From Vitreimonas flagellata (GTDB lineage: Bacteria > Pseudomonadota > Alphaproteobacteria > Caulobacterales > Aquidulcibacteraceae), in assembly GCF_004634425.1 (NCBI RefSeq), contig NZ_SBJL01000001.1:717001-781000 (forward strand): a stretch of DNA of 64,000 nucleotides, in the 5' to 3' direction. Positions 43,597 to 52,602 of the stretch are shown here, piece after piece (within the stretch, counting starts at the first letter, position 1; each line of letters opens with the position of its first letter). The notes beneath the pieces are model-generated. The model was not told where the DNA came from. It made no database searches and saw only the letters and a list, made by a program, of their open reading frames with translations. The translations under genes were made by a program, and so were the position numbers.

Positions 43597-43671
43597 TGGT
43601 GGGCGGTGAGGGGATCGAACCCCCGACCCTCTCGGTGTAAACGAGACGCTCTACCGCTGAGCTAACCGCCC
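43597..43671 (-). tRNA. tRNA-Val (TAC)
   Basis: Acceptor GGGCGGT/ACCGCCC, discriminator A, encoded CCA at 43597-43599, anticodon loop TTTACAC (anticodon TAC), T loop TTCGATC. Its first ten bases overlap the 3' end of the channel gene and supply that gene's stop codon. Confidence 0.95.
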
Positions 43672-44468
43672 TCTAGGTCGCGCCTTCTGACCGCAAGCGC
43701 GCGCCGACGCAAGGCCGCGCCCAATTTCTCGCCGCACGACTTGCAGAATTTCGCGTCCTGTTCGTGCCGATCGAGCCCGCAGGCGTGGCATGGGATGATC
43801 TTGTGCGAACTGGCGAAGGCTTTCTGCGCGATGGAGAAAAACAGGCTGATGCCCGTGATCATCAGAACAACCGAGAACAGCCGCCCGGCGGCGCTGTCGA
43901 TGGTGATGTCGCCGTAACCCGTTGTCGTAAGCGACGTGACGACGAAATAAATCGCATCGACAAAATTGTTGAGCTTCGGGTGCTGTCCAAGGAACACAGC
44001 CTGCGTGAAGCCCGCCGCCATGAAAATGAACACGAACAACGTGACAATCGCTTTCGTGAGATCCTCGATCCGTGTCTCGTCGAAACGTCCGCGCGCCAGC
44101 ACGTTCCAGAACCGCTCGCTGTGTACGATCGTCCAAAGCCGCGCGATGCGTAGGAAGCCCCAATTGTGGAGCACCGTCGGCAATAACAACGTGGCGAAGA
44201 CGACGAGATCGATCCACGTCGTCGGATATTTTAGCCAGCGTTTCAACGTGCCGAACGCGAACAAGCGCGCAAACAAATCCGTCGCGAGGAACACCGCAAT
44301 GGCGGCGTCCACCATCCAGAACCACGGCTGTTCGGCAATGAATTGGCTGCCGATAAAAAAGCCGATGATCAGCAGATCAAGCGCCAGCAGCACGCCCTGA
44401 AAGCGCAGCGCGCGCTGCGTGTGGCCGAAATAAAGCGCCCGCACCCGCGAGCGAAGCCGCGATCTCAT
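43662..44468 (-). CDS. potassium-channel-like ion transporter with zinc ribbon
   Basis: The 268-residue protein has about six membrane helices, a voltage-sensor-like region with spaced Arg residues (FLRIARLWTIVHSERFWNV), the pore filter TTTGYGD near 181-187, and a C-terminal zinc-ribbon pair (CHACGLD...FCKSCG). It is probably a potassium channel of the inner membrane. The last codons GGC GGT TAG are the first bases of tRNA-Val. ATG 44468 overlaps the GFA-gene stop by 4 bases. Confidence 0.85.
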   Translation of the reverse strand: MRSRLRSRVRALYFGHTQRALRFQGVLLALDLLIIGFFIGSQFIAEQPWFWMVDAAIAVFLATDLFARLFAFGTLKRWLKYPTTWIDLVVFATLLLPTVLHNWGFLRIARLWTIVHSERFWNVLARGRFDETRIEDLTKAIVTLFVFIFMAAGFTQAVFLGQHPKLNNFVDAIYFVVTSLTTTGYGDITIDSAAGRLFSVVLMITGISLFFSIAQKAFASSHKIIPCHACGLDRHEQDAKFCKSCGEKLGAALRRRALAVRRRDLEGG

Positions 44469-44926
44469 GAGCTTTGATTGACCTGCATGTTGGCGAAGAA
44501 CGCCTGTGCGCTCTCGCTTTCGCCGGTGCGCTCAGCCTTCACATCCTCGCAGAACTTTACCCAAGGCAGGCGGCTCTCAATACCAAACTGAATCTCGATC
44601 GGCACATCCTCCGGCGCGTCGAGCGAGCCAATCGTCACATAGAAGCGGGCCTCTGGCGTGTTGTAAGCGAACGAGAGCGGCGTGCCGCAATCGCGACAAA
44701 AGCCACGCTGCGCCAGATTGGAACTGGCGAACATCGCAGGCTCACCAGCCGTCCACGCGAATTCCGCCTTCGGCGCGCCTACGAGTGCAGCGAAAACCCC
44801 GCCCGTCGCGCGCTGGCACATGCGGCAATGGCAGACGTGACTGGCTTGCGGCTTAACGTACAGCGCATAGCGCACAGCCCCGCATTGGCAGCCGCCTGTG
44901 GCGATCGGCGTTTTGACTTCGCTCAT
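44465..44926 (-). CDS. GFA-family protein (glutathione-dependent formaldehyde-activating-like)
   Basis: The 153 residues contain the CxC-CxxC zinc pattern of the GFA/Gfa-like fold: GGCQCGAVRY (11-20), HVCHCRMCQRATGG (30-43) and GFCRDCGTP near 76-84. Many such proteins bind zinc and have no proven formaldehyde function. ATG 44926 starts an operon with the channel gene. Complete length. Confidence 0.85.
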   Translation of the reverse strand: MSEVKTPIATGGCQCGAVRYALYVKPQASHVCHCRMCQRATGGVFAALVGAPKAEFAWTAGEPAMFASSNLAQRGFCRDCGTPLSFAYNTPEARFYVTIGSLDAPEDVPIEIQFGIESRLPWVKFCEDVKAERTGESESAQAFFANMQVNQSS

Positions 44927-44979
44927 GGCCTCGCTCTACCACCGCCCCCTATTGGCGCAAAGCGATAGGCGACGAGCTC

Positions 44980-46200
44980 ATGAGCGAGACCAAACCCAAA
45001 GCCGCCCTCGAAGGCGTGCGCGTGCTCGATCTCTCCCGCGTGCTCGCCGGCCCTTGGGCGACGCAAATCCTGGGCGATCTCGGCGCCGACGTGATCAAGA
45101 TTGAAAAGCCAGGCGCCGGCGACGATACCCGCGCCTGGGGGCCGCCCTTTCTGAAGGGCGAAGGTGATGCGCATGGCGACGCCGCCTATTATCTCGCCGC
45201 CAACCGCAACAAGCGCTCCGTCACAATTGATTTCGCAAAGCCGGAAGGGGCGGCGCTTGTGAAGCGCCTTATTCCGCAATGCCAAATCTTCGTCGAAAAC
45301 TTCAAAACCGGCGGCTTGAAGAAGTACGGCCTCGATTACGAGAGCGTGCGCGCGATCAATCCGGCCATCGTTTATTGCTCGATTACCGGCTTCGGTCAGA
45401 ACGGACCGTACGCGAAGCGGCCTGGCTACGATTACATCATCCAAGGCATGGGCGGCTTAATGAGCCTCACCGGCGAACCGATGGGCGAACCGATGAAGAG
45501 CGCCGTCGCCGTCGCCGATCTTTTCACCGGCATGTACGCAGTAACCGGCATTCTCGCGGCACTCCGCCACGCCGAACGCACCGGCGAAGGCCAACAGATC
45601 GATGCCGCACTGCTCGACGCGCAAGTCGCGATGCTCGCCAATCTCGGCGCCAGCTATTTGCAATCCAACGAAAAGCCCACGCGCCTCGGCAATCAGCACG
45701 CCGCGATCGCGCCCTACCAGGTGCTGCCGACCGCAGACGGCCACATCATTCTCGCCGTCGGCAATGACGGCCAATTTCGCGATTTCTGCGAGGCCGCCGG
45801 CGTGAAGCTCTGCGACGACCCGAAATTCGCGCATAACGAAGCGCGCGTGCACAATCGCGTCGAACTCACCGCAGCACTCAACACGATCATGCAGCGCAAA
45901 AGCACGGCGCAATGGGTGTCGGCGCTCGAAACTGCGCAAGTACCTTGCGGGCCGATCAACACACTCGATCAGGTTTACGCCGACCCGCAGGTGATCGCCC
46001 GCAATGCCGTTGAAAACATCACGCGCGCGGATGGCACGCCGCTGAAGCTCGCCGCCAATCCGCTGCGCATGAGCGAGACACCGCCGCGCACACGCGCAGC
46101 GCCGCCGCCGCTAGGCGAAAACACCGACGATGCGCTGAAGGAACTTCTCGCGCTAAGCGAAGCAGAACTCGCACGTCTGCGTGAAGCGAACGTCATCTAA
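44980..46200 (+). CDS. CaiB/BaiF family CoA-transferase (family III)
   Basis: The 406-residue protein begins EGVRVLDLSRVLAGPWATQI, the standard class III CoA-transferase start, and has the likely catalytic Asp180 in SAVAVADLFTGMYAV. Motifs YCSITGFGQNGPYAKRPGYD and AIAPYQVLPTADGHIILAVG also fit. It transfers CoA between carboxylic acids; the substrate is not evident. It diverges from the GFA gene by 53 bases. Confidence 0.92.
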   Translation: MSETKPKAALEGVRVLDLSRVLAGPWATQILGDLGADVIKIEKPGAGDDTRAWGPPFLKGEGDAHGDAAYYLAANRNKRSVTIDFAKPEGAALVKRLIPQCQIFVENFKTGGLKKYGLDYESVRAINPAIVYCSITGFGQNGPYAKRPGYDYIIQGMGGLMSLTGEPMGEPMKSAVAVADLFTGMYAVTGILAALRHAERTGEGQQIDAALLDAQVAMLANLGASYLQSNEKPTRLGNQHAAIAPYQVLPTADGHIILAVGNDGQFRDFCEAAGVKLCDDPKFAHNEARVHNRVELTAALNTIMQRKSTAQWVSALETAQVPCGPINTLDQVYADPQVIARNAVENITRADGTPLKLAANPLRMSETPPRTRAAPPPLGENTDDALKELLALSEAELARLREANVI

Positions 46201-46277
46201 CACCTCTCCACAGAACGCGGCGGAACGCAGGCCGACCGAACGGCGTTTCATGGCTCGAAGCTTTGAAGGAGAGTTCC

Positions 46278-46631
46278 ATGCGCATGAGCTTGATTGCATC
46301 GATCGCATCCGCCGCCCTGTTGGCGGCTGCGTGTACGCAGACTGGTAATATGGAACGCGGCGCTGCAACCGGCGCTGTGCTCGGCGGCGTTGCCGGCGCT
46401 GTGATCGGCAACAATGTCGGCGATGGCGATGCGGAAACCGGCGCAGCTATTGGCGCCGCAGTAGGTGCGGCCGGCGGCGCCTATGCAGGCTGCGTACGTG
46501 ACGGGCGCTGTGGCAACAACGGCCAACAAGTGAACCGTCGTGAATCGTACGACGCGCGCTCGGGCCGCTATTATTTCCGCGATCCGCAATCGGGCCAATA
46601 TTATTACGAGAACGGCGAGCGTTACCCGTAA
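46278..46631 (+). CDS. glycine-zipper lipoprotein
   Basis: ATG 46278 follows AAGGAGAG by 5-6 bases; 117 residues. A lipobox LAAAC (Cys19) precedes a glycine zipper (GAVLGGVAGAVIGNNVGDGD, AAIGAAVGAAGGAYAG) and a Tyr-rich tail (SGRYYFRDPQSGQYYYENGE). Such proteins are outer-membrane lipoproteins of the YmgG/Rickettsia 17-kDa type. Single gene. Confidence 0.8.
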   Translation: MRMSLIASIASAALLAAACTQTGNMERGAATGAVLGGVAGAVIGNNVGDGDAETGAAIGAAVGAAGGAYAGCVRDGRCGNNGQQVNRRESYDARSGRYYFRDPQSGQYYYENGERYP

Positions 46632-46660
46632 GCCGTCATCCGCAAACTCTGAAATAGACG

Positions 46661-46688
46661 CGCCGCGCTTCTTCAAAGGAGCGCGGCG
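46661..46688. terminator. bidirectional terminator
   Basis: CGCCGCGCT and AGCGCGGCG form a perfect 9-bp stem with a 10-base loop, between the converging lipoprotein and cheW genes. T-rich bases follow on both sides. Confidence 0.65.
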
Positions 46689-46697
46689 TTGTCGTTC

Positions 46698-47162
46698 TTA
46701 AGCGGCGATCGAGACTTCGCGCGGGAGGACGTTTTCGAGCACGATCCAGGTGATCAGGCGCTCGCCCTCCACCAGAATGCCCTTCACGAACGAGCCGTCG
46801 CCATCAACCACGGCCGGCGGCGGCTGCAGCGCGTCGGCGCCCGCCGTCATGATCTCGGACACCTCATCGACCAACAGGCCAACCAAGCCTTCGCCCATGC
46901 GCACGACGATAATCGCATTGCGCGCGCTGACTTCCGTAGGGCCAAAGCCCAAACGGTCAGCGAGATCGAGGATGGGCAATACAGCGCCGCGCAGATTGAT
47001 CACGCCACGCACGAAACGCGGCGCCTGCGGCAACGGCGTCGCCGCCGCCCAGCCGCGAATTTCGCGCACTTCCTGAATGTCGATGCAATATTCTTGGCCC
47101 GCAATGCGGAAGAGCATCAGTTCCATTTGACCTTTGCCCCCGTGCACGTCTTCGCGCAGCAT
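46698..47162 (-). CDS. cheW: chemotaxis coupling protein CheW
   Basis: The 154-residue protein has the CheW fold: ELMLFRIAGQEYCIDIQEVR, GVINLRGAVLPILDLADRLG, and VGLLVDEVSEIMTAGADALQ. It links chemoreceptors to the CheA kinase. It begins 13 bases after the receptor gene in the same direction, so the two are probably cotranscribed. CheA and CheY are not in the window. Confidence 0.9.
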   Translation of the reverse strand: MLREDVHGGKGQMELMLFRIAGQEYCIDIQEVREIRGWAAATPLPQAPRFVRGVINLRGAVLPILDLADRLGFGPTEVSARNAIIVVRMGEGLVGLLVDEVSEIMTAGADALQPPPAVVDGDGSFVKGILVEGERLITWIVLENVLPREVSIAA

Positions 47163-47175
47163 GTTCGTTCCTCCA

Positions 47176-48600
47176 TCAAGCGCGACGGCGCTGCCCCCGG
47201 GCCGATGAGGGCTGCCAGGTTTGCACCACAGGGGCGTTCGCCACCGTGAAGCGCCCCATCAGCGCCGCGAGTTGCTCGGCGTCATGCGCCAGCGACGTGC
47301 TCGCGGCCGTGCTCTCCTCGACCATGGCCGCATTCTGCTGCGTCATTTGATCCATTTCGTTAACGGCGCTGTTAACTTGCTTCAGCGCGGTGGCCTGTTC
47401 TTGTGACCCAGCCGCGATCTGCTCAACGATCTGAGAAATCTCTGAAATCTGGCTAACAATACCGCGGAGGGACTGGCCGGTGGCGTTCACCAGCTCGACG
47501 CCCTTCTCCACTTCATCGGCCGCCGTGGAGACCAAAATCTTAATCTCGCGCGCGGCTTCCGACGAGCGTTGCGCCAGGCCGCGCACTTCACTGGCCACAA
47601 CCGCAAAGCCCCGGCCCGCATCACCTGCACGCGCCGCTTCGACGCCAGCATTCAACGCCAGCAGATTGGTTTGGAACGCGATCTCGTCGATCACGCCGAT
47701 GATCCGGCCGATCTGACCCGAAGAGCGATGGATTTCGCCCATTGCGGCGACCGCGGTTTGCACGATCTCGCCGGAGCGCTCGCCTTCTTGCTTGGCTTGG
47801 CGCACGACCGCGTTGGCGTGATTGGCGCCTTGCGCCGTGGTGCCGACAGTCGCGGTGATTTCGTCGAGCGAGGCGGCGGTCTCTTCGAGGTTGGCCGCCT
47901 GCTGCTCGGTACGGCGTGACAGCGAATCCGCTGCGCTAGCCAAGTCTTGCGTACCGTTCTGCATGCCGCGCGCCACATCGGCCGCCGCGCTGATCGCTTC
48001 ATGCATCTCGGAAATCGCTGCGTTGTAGTCCAAACGCAGTCGCTCATAGCTCTCGGGGAAATCATCATCGATCGACGCCGTGAGGTCGCCATCGGAAAGC
48101 CGTTTCAACGCATCTGCGAGCGCGGCGACCACGCTGTTCTGCTCGGCTTCCTTCGCGGCGCGCTCTGCTTCCAATTGAATGCGCCGCTGCTCCTGCGCGG
48201 TGACGTCGGAAGCGATCTTGATAACTTTGATGGTCCTGCCTGCGCCATCGAGCACCGGATTGTAGGACGCCTGGATGTAAATTTCGGCGCCGGACTTTGT
48301 GACGCGCCGAAAGACTTGCGCGAAGAATTGCCCCGACTGCAGTTTGCGCCAGAATTCGCGGTACGCTTCGGTCTCGCGTTCCGCCGGGTCCATGAAGATG
48401 CGGTGATGCTGGCCGACGATCTCTTGAAGGCCATATCCGACCGCCCCGAGGAAGTTTTCATTCGCCCAAAGGATCGTGCCATTGGGCTCGAACTCGATCA
48501 GTGCTTGCGATCGCCCAATTGCCGCGAATTTTGCTTCAAGATCCGCTGATTGCGCCACCTGTGCCACCGCCGCTTCTGCGCGCCGTGAGAACATGCCCAT
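47176..48600 (-). CDS. soluble PAS-containing chemoreceptor (MCP)
   Basis: This 474-residue protein lacks membrane helices. A PAS domain (about 20-130: SQALIEFEPNGTILWANENF, GSQFFAQVFRRVTKSG-type region) is followed by helices and the MCP signalling hairpin containing IIGVIDEIAFQTNLLALNAG and VEAARAGDAGRGFAVVASEV. The PAS could bind a small ligand or haem; no His ligand is certain. Methylation-region glutamates are present. The receptor acts in the cytoplasm with CheW from the next gene. Confidence 0.9.
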   Translation of the reverse strand: MGMFSRRAEAAVAQVAQSADLEAKFAAIGRSQALIEFEPNGTILWANENFLGAVGYGLQEIVGQHHRIFMDPAERETEAYREFWRKLQSGQFFAQVFRRVTKSGAEIYIQASYNPVLDGAGRTIKVIKIASDVTAQEQRRIQLEAERAAKEAEQNSVVAALADALKRLSDGDLTASIDDDFPESYERLRLDYNAAISEMHEAISAAADVARGMQNGTQDLASAADSLSRRTEQQAANLEETAASLDEITATVGTTAQGANHANAVVRQAKQEGERSGEIVQTAVAAMGEIHRSSGQIGRIIGVIDEIAFQTNLLALNAGVEAARAGDAGRGFAVVASEVRGLAQRSSEAAREIKILVSTAADEVEKGVELVNATGQSLRGIVSQISEISQIVEQIAAGSQEQATALKQVNSAVNEMDQMTQQNAAMVEESTAASTSLAHDAEQLAALMGRFTVANAPVVQTWQPSSARGQRRRA

Positions 48601-48737
48601 GATGCCGCCCGCCCTGTGCCTTATGGCCTATGCCGCAAGGAGGAGCGTGCGCTCGTCTGGTTAATATAATTCGCGTTACACGTGCATCGACACCGGTGTA
48701 CCCGGTATAATTGTTCTAACCTAAGTTAGAAATGCAA

Positions 48738-48788
48738 TGGTCGGGGCAGAGGGATTCGAACTCTCGACATCCAGCTCCCAAAGCTGGC
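48738..48788 (-). other. 3' half of tRNA-Pro (TGG): probable prophage attachment site
   Basis: Minus-strand sequence contains an anticodon arm (CCAGC/GCTGG with loop TTTGGGA, anticodon TGG), a T arm with TTCGAAT and the acceptor strand TGCCCCG, then A-CCA (48738-48741). The matching 5' acceptor CGGGGCA and D arm are absent; to the right is only a loosely D-arm-like CCCAC/GTGGG hairpin (about 48,830-48,860). A remaining 3' half is what a tRNA-Pro-integrating phage leaves at its far end. Confidence 0.65.
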
Positions 48789-48879
48789 CGGAATCCATGG
48801 GGCGTATGGGCGGGCGTGTACGAAAACGCCCTCACCCACCCCAATTAGACCAGTGGGTTACCCGGCCGATGTACGAAAA

Positions 48880-49017
48880 TCAGTCGCCGATTTTGCCCAC
48901 CAGATCGACGGCGATCGGCAGCACCGTGTTGAACAGCGCCACCCCGGCCGCGGCCAGAAAACCGAACACGATCGGCTGCCACCAGCGCCACGCCGACGGC
49001 AATAACTCGATGCTCAT
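48880..49017 (-). CDS. 45-residue membrane peptide next to phage DnaK
   Basis: ATG 49017 overlaps the dnaK stop (ATGA); TGA 48880-48882. The peptide [20 protein letters not shown] continues into LAAAGVALFNTVLPIAVDL, a single long hydrophobic segment, and ends GKIGD. It may be a holin or pilot-type peptide, or a membrane partner of DnaK; function unknown. It is too short for ordinary gene callers but has tight coupling and clear codon sense. Confidence 0.5.
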   Translation of the reverse strand: MSIELLPSAWRWWQPIVFGFLAAAGVALFNTVLPIAVDLVGKIGD

Positions 49018-50597
49018 GCTGCTTCTCCCCTCACGCTCCGCGCGGCCTTGGCCATGCGCTCCACGGCCTTCGGCGCGAGCCCCGCGGCCTCTGCGGTGAT
49101 GTTGTTGCTCCGCCCGGTGGCGCGATCCTTGGCGCTGGCCGTGACGATGCCGTCGACGTCGATGTCGATCGTGACGTCGACGCGCGCGGCGCCCGCGGGC
49201 CTGGCCCCGATGCCCTCGAGGTGAAATTGGCCGAGCGCCAGGTTGTCAGCGGCGAGCTCGGCCCCGCCCTGGCGTAAGCGTACCGTCACCGCCTCCTGAG
49301 AGTCGACCTGGGTCGTGCACGCTCGCTTTACCTGACAGGGGATCTTGGTCTGGGCCGGGATCAGCACGGCCATCGAGTGATCGGCGGTCTCGATGCCGAT
49401 CGGGTGTGGGGTGACGTCCACCAGCTCAATGTCGAGCTGGCCGGTGAGCGCCGCCGCCAGGATCGCCGCACCGCGGGCCACGATCTGATCCGGATCGGGC
49501 GCGCGCCACGGCACGCCGCCGAAATAGGTCGTGGCCGCCTCGAGCACGGCCGGCGCGCGTGTCATGCCGCCCACCAGCAGCAGCTCGTCGACATCACCGG
49601 GCGCAATGCCGGCGTCGGCGAGCGCGGCCTCGCAGCAATCGATCGTACGCGCCACCAGGTCGGCGGTGAGCCCGTCGAACTGCTCGCGGGTGATCTCGAG
49701 ATCGAGATCGATGTGCGGCCGCCCGTCGGCGCCGGGCTTCACCGGCTCCAGTGCTGCGTAAGGGATCGAGAATTGCACCCGATCACTTTCGGAAAGCGCC
49801 CGCTTCACCCGCTCGGCCTCGTCGGCCAGGCGCTGCAGCGAGACCTTGCCCTCGCGCAGATCGACGCCGTGATCGGCCAGGAAGCGCTCGGCCACCCAAT
49901 CGATCAGCCGGGCGTCGAAGTCGTCGCCGCCGAGGAAGGTGTCGCCATTGGTCGAGAGCACCTCAAACTGGCCGCTCTCAGCCCGCAGCACCGAAAGGTC
50001 GAAGGTGCCCCCGCCCAGGTCGTAAACCGCCACCGTGCGGCCGTCCCTGGCGTCGATATCGGCCGCCAGCGCCGCCGCCGTCGGCTCGTTAACGATGCGC
50101 AGCACCTCGATGCCGGCGATGCCTGCAGCGTCGCGCGTGGCCCGGCGCTGGGCGTCGTTGAAGAACGCCGGCACGGTGATCACCGCCTTGGTGACCTCCC
50201 GGCCCAAAGCCCGCTCGGCGGCCTTTTTCAGCCGCGTCATCACCATTCCCGAGATCTGCGCCGGCGGCATCGGATTGTCCCGCCCCTGAATCCAGGCCTC
50301 GCCGTTGTCAGCCCGCGCGATTGCGAACGGCGACTTGGTCGCCATCTGCGCGGTCTCGTCCTCGGTGAAGGCCCGCCCGATAAGCCGCTTCACCGAGCGA
50401 TACGTGTGCTCAGGGTTGAGTTCGGCCTCGCGTTTGGCAGGCCAGCCCACCAACACCTCGCCGTTGTCCTTCACGGCGACCATGGACGGCGTCACCAGCG
50501 CGCCCTCGATGTCCTTGATCACTTCCACAACGCCGGCTTTACGCCAAACCGCGATGCACGAATTCGTCGTGCCGAGATCGATACCCACCGCCGTCAT
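49014..50597 (-). CDS. dnaK: phage-encoded DnaK/Hsp70 without the C-terminal lid
   Basis: The 527-residue protein has a complete nucleotide-binding domain: [14 protein letters not shown] (5-18), [48 protein letters not shown] and [16 protein letters not shown]. The linker and substrate-binding beta domain follow ([40 protein letters not shown]). It ends about 45 residues later, so the 100-residue alpha-helical lid of normal DnaK (about 630-640 residues) is missing. Start and stop overlap the neighbours by 4 bases in an apparent phage late operon. It may help fold structural proteins or disassemble host complexes. DnaJ and GrpE are not seen. Confidence 0.88.
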   Translation of the reverse strand: MTAVGIDLGTTNSCIAVWRKAGVVEVIKDIEGALVTPSMVAVKDNGEVLVGWPAKREAELNPEHTYRSVKRLIGRAFTEDETAQMATKSPFAIARADNGEAWIQGRDNPMPPAQISGMVMTRLKKAAERALGREVTKAVITVPAFFNDAQRRATRDAAGIAGIEVLRIVNEPTAAALAADIDARDGRTVAVYDLGGGTFDLSVLRAESGQFEVLSTNGDTFLGGDDFDARLIDWVAERFLADHGVDLREGKVSLQRLADEAERVKRALSESDRVQFSIPYAALEPVKPGADGRPHIDLDLEITREQFDGLTADLVARTIDCCEAALADAGIAPGDVDELLLVGGMTRAPAVLEAATTYFGGVPWRAPDPDQIVARGAAILAAALTGQLDIELVDVTPHPIGIETADHSMAVLIPAQTKIPCQVKRACTTQVDSQEAVTVRLRQGGAELAADNLALGQFHLEGIGARPAGAARVDVTIDIDVDGIVTASAKDRATGRSNNITAEAAGLAPKAVERMAKAARSVRGEAA

Positions 50598-51862
50598 TGC
50601 GTTTGCTCCTCAGGCACGCGAGCACCTGTTAGTTTCGACATCAGATCGTCGATATCATCGCCCTCGGGCGGTGATTGCGGACCTGGCTCTTCTGGATTGT
50701 CGGCCGTGGGCTCGGAATCAGACCGGCGGCGATCACGGCTTGAGCCGCGCGGCGCGCGATCGTCGTCGACGCGCCAGTGACCCGCCACCCGCTTTTGCCG
50801 GCGGCCGTGCTCGTCAACCATCATGTGGCGCTGTGTAAACTCGGGATCCTCCACCAGACGCCAATCGGCCAGGATCGGTAAATCGAGATCATCGGCAGGC
50901 GTCGCCGGCGCGATAATTTCCTCGTCCTCATTTGTGGGCGGATTTTGGGACACTGGCTCGCCCTCGAGCACGCCGAGTTTGCTCGTGGCGCCCACCAGGC
51001 CGAGGCCCGCGCCCAGCACCAGCAGCATCTCGACGACGCCCGATCGGAGTAGATCCAGCAGCGACGCCACGAGCTCGCGCGCAAGGCCCGTGGCGCTGGC
51101 CACTTCGCCGTCCACCGGGCGCGGATCGGTGAATTCCTGGTGCGTGGTGACGTTCGCCGATCGCGCGGCCTGCAGCGCCGCCTCCAGGCGCGCGCGCTCA
51201 GCGTTGTCGAGCCTGGTCTGCTCGGTGTTGGCGGTGATGATCCGCGATCGCGCGGTGGCGAAATTCTCGGGCGTGCGCGCGAGCTCGGCGCGACCCTGCT
51301 CGGCACGCTGCGCGGCTTCCAGGTTGTGACGCTGCAGCGCGCTCGTCGCTTCCGACACCGACGACGTCGCGCCGTCGATCGCCACAACGCTGGCGCCGCC
51401 CGACATGCGCTGCTCGTGCAGGTAATAATTCCACATGCCGAGCAGCGAGATCGCGAACAGCGCCGCCACCAGCAACGCGCCAGCGCCGACCGTGACGTTC
51501 GGCAGGTGCAGGTGCGCCGATCGGATCTTGAGGCCTTTGAAGCGCTGCTCGTCGAACTCGAGGATCGGCACGATCAGCGGCACGCGCACCGGCGACGTTC
51601 CCTCGGCCGCGTAACGCACGATCGCGAAGCCGAGCGCACCGGCGAAAGTAAAGCCCCAGGCGATGTCGGTGGCCAGCCGATCGTCAGCCATCCACAAGCG
51701 CCACGACGCGACCTGGCTCGGGCCTGCGATCCAGCAGAGCACGTAGATCGACAGCACGAGCCAAGCGAATTTGAAGAGACGACGCACGAGTGCGCCAGGC
51801 GGCCCGATCACATTGCGCGGGTCGCGCCAATATGAGGCGAACGCCTCAAACCAGAGGTGCAT
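50594..51862 (-). CDS. phage membrane protein with coiled coil
   Basis: This 422-residue protein has hydrophobic segments near 28-48 (KFAWLVLSIYVLCWIAGPSQ), 69-85, 125-147 (VTVGAGALLVAALFAISLLG) and 260-285 (ELVASLLDLLRSGVVEMLLV), a helical stretch between the last two, and an acidic, disordered C-terminus. I do not recognise it. It could belong to the lysis or membrane-associated cluster. ATG 51862; the stop overlaps dnaK. Confidence 0.5.
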   Translation of the reverse strand: MHLWFEAFASYWRDPRNVIGPPGALVRRLFKFAWLVLSIYVLCWIAGPSQVASWRLWMADDRLATDIAWGFTFAGALGFAIVRYAAEGTSPVRVPLIVPILEFDEQRFKGLKIRSAHLHLPNVTVGAGALLVAALFAISLLGMWNYYLHEQRMSGGASVVAIDGATSSVSEATSALQRHNLEAAQRAEQGRAELARTPENFATARSRIITANTEQTRLDNAERARLEAALQAARSANVTTHQEFTDPRPVDGEVASATGLARELVASLLDLLRSGVVEMLLVLGAGLGLVGATSKLGVLEGEPVSQNPPTNEDEEIIAPATPADDLDLPILADWRLVEDPEFTQRHMMVDEHGRRQKRVAGHWRVDDDRAPRGSSRDRRRSDSEPTADNPEEPGPQSPPEGDDIDDLMSKLTGARVPEEQTQ

Positions 51863-51877
51863 GCTCTAAAACTCCAA

Positions 51878-52249
51878 TTAACCGCGCAGCATCCATGCGA
51901 GCGCGAACGCGCCGGCGATGCCGAGGATTGTGTTGATGGTCGAACCGAGGTCGCCCTTGCGTCGACCGCTCTGCCTGTCGAGCGCATCGATCGCGCGCGT
52001 CAGCACGACGGCCAGACCGTCAGCCGCGGCCGTCGTCGGCGGCGGCTGCGGTGGTGGCGCAGACAAGCGATCGAGCTTCGCCGACAATTCCGCGCGCATG
52101 CGCTCCACCGTGTCCGGGATGTGCATCAGCTTGGCGCGCATCTCGATGTCGTTGTGCTCGAGCTTGGTGATCTGGCTCTGCAGGTTGTCCTTCAGTGCGA
52201 CGTGCTCGCGATACGAAACTAAACCTTCCCCCCCAGCCTCACTCGTCAT
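51878..52249 (-). CDS. coiled-coil protein with C-terminal membrane segment (holin-like candidate)
   Basis: The 123-residue protein has an N-terminal coiled coil (VALKDNLQSQITKLEHNDIE), a Pro-rich hinge and a C-terminal membrane helix (TINTILGIAGAFALAWML). It is ATGA-coupled to the spanin gene. The position is right for a holin or antiholin, but the topology (soluble N-terminus, one C-terminal helix) is like a tail-anchored protein, so this is tentative. Confidence 0.45.
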   Translation of the reverse strand: MTSEAGGEGLVSYREHVALKDNLQSQITKLEHNDIEMRAKLMHIPDTVERMRAELSAKLDRLSAPPPQPPPTTAAADGLAVVLTRAIDALDRQSGRRKGDLGSTINTILGIAGAFALAWMLRG

Positions 52250-52602
52250 TGCACATCCCTCCCCCCGCGATATCGCGCCTGCTGCTCCTCGGCCGTGCGC
52301 CTGTTGAATTCCGCGCAGCGCACGCCCACCAGGCGCACGTCCTCGTATTGGGTGCGCACCTCGTCGGCGTAGCTGATGGTTGAGTCAGCAACGGCGCGCG
52401 CGTGCGCGAGCTCCTGCGACGCCGGCGGCAGCGGCCCAGGATTGTAGGCCTGCAGCGCCGGCGGATCGCGTTGACACTCAGCCGGCGGGATCACCGGCGG
52501 CTGGGGTGGCGGACACACTGGGCACGGAGGCGGGCTCAGAAAGCTCGCGCAACCGCTCACTGTAATCGACAACATCGCCAGGGCGGCGAGCTTGAGCTTC
52601 AT
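52246..52602 (-). CDS. outer-membrane spanin (Rz1-like) lipoprotein
   Basis: ATG 52602 (MKLKLAALAMLSITVSGCAS) gives 118 residues with a lipobox (TVSGC, Cys18) followed by a Pro-rich, Cys-containing stretch (PPPCPVCPPPQPPVIPP). That is the standard Rz1 shape. It overlaps the inner-membrane partner gene by 125 bases in a different frame, as spanin pairs often do. It joins inner and outer membranes at lysis. Confidence 0.75.
   Translation of the reverse strand: MKLKLAALAMLSITVSGCASFLSPPPCPVCPPPQPPVIPPAECQRDPPALQAYNPGPLPPASQELAHARAVADSTISYADEVRTQYEDVRLVGVRCAEFNRRTAEEQQARYRGGRDVQ

Noticed and set aside
48738-48865. Complete tRNA-Pro gene with an intron
   Set aside because: The 5' acceptor does not pair well with the 3' end and no group I intron core is seen; a 3' half left by integration is simpler.
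49377-50780. 467-codon plus-strand frame opposite dnaK
   Set aside because: It overlaps a complete Hsp70 gene on the other strand and shows no domain pattern of its own.
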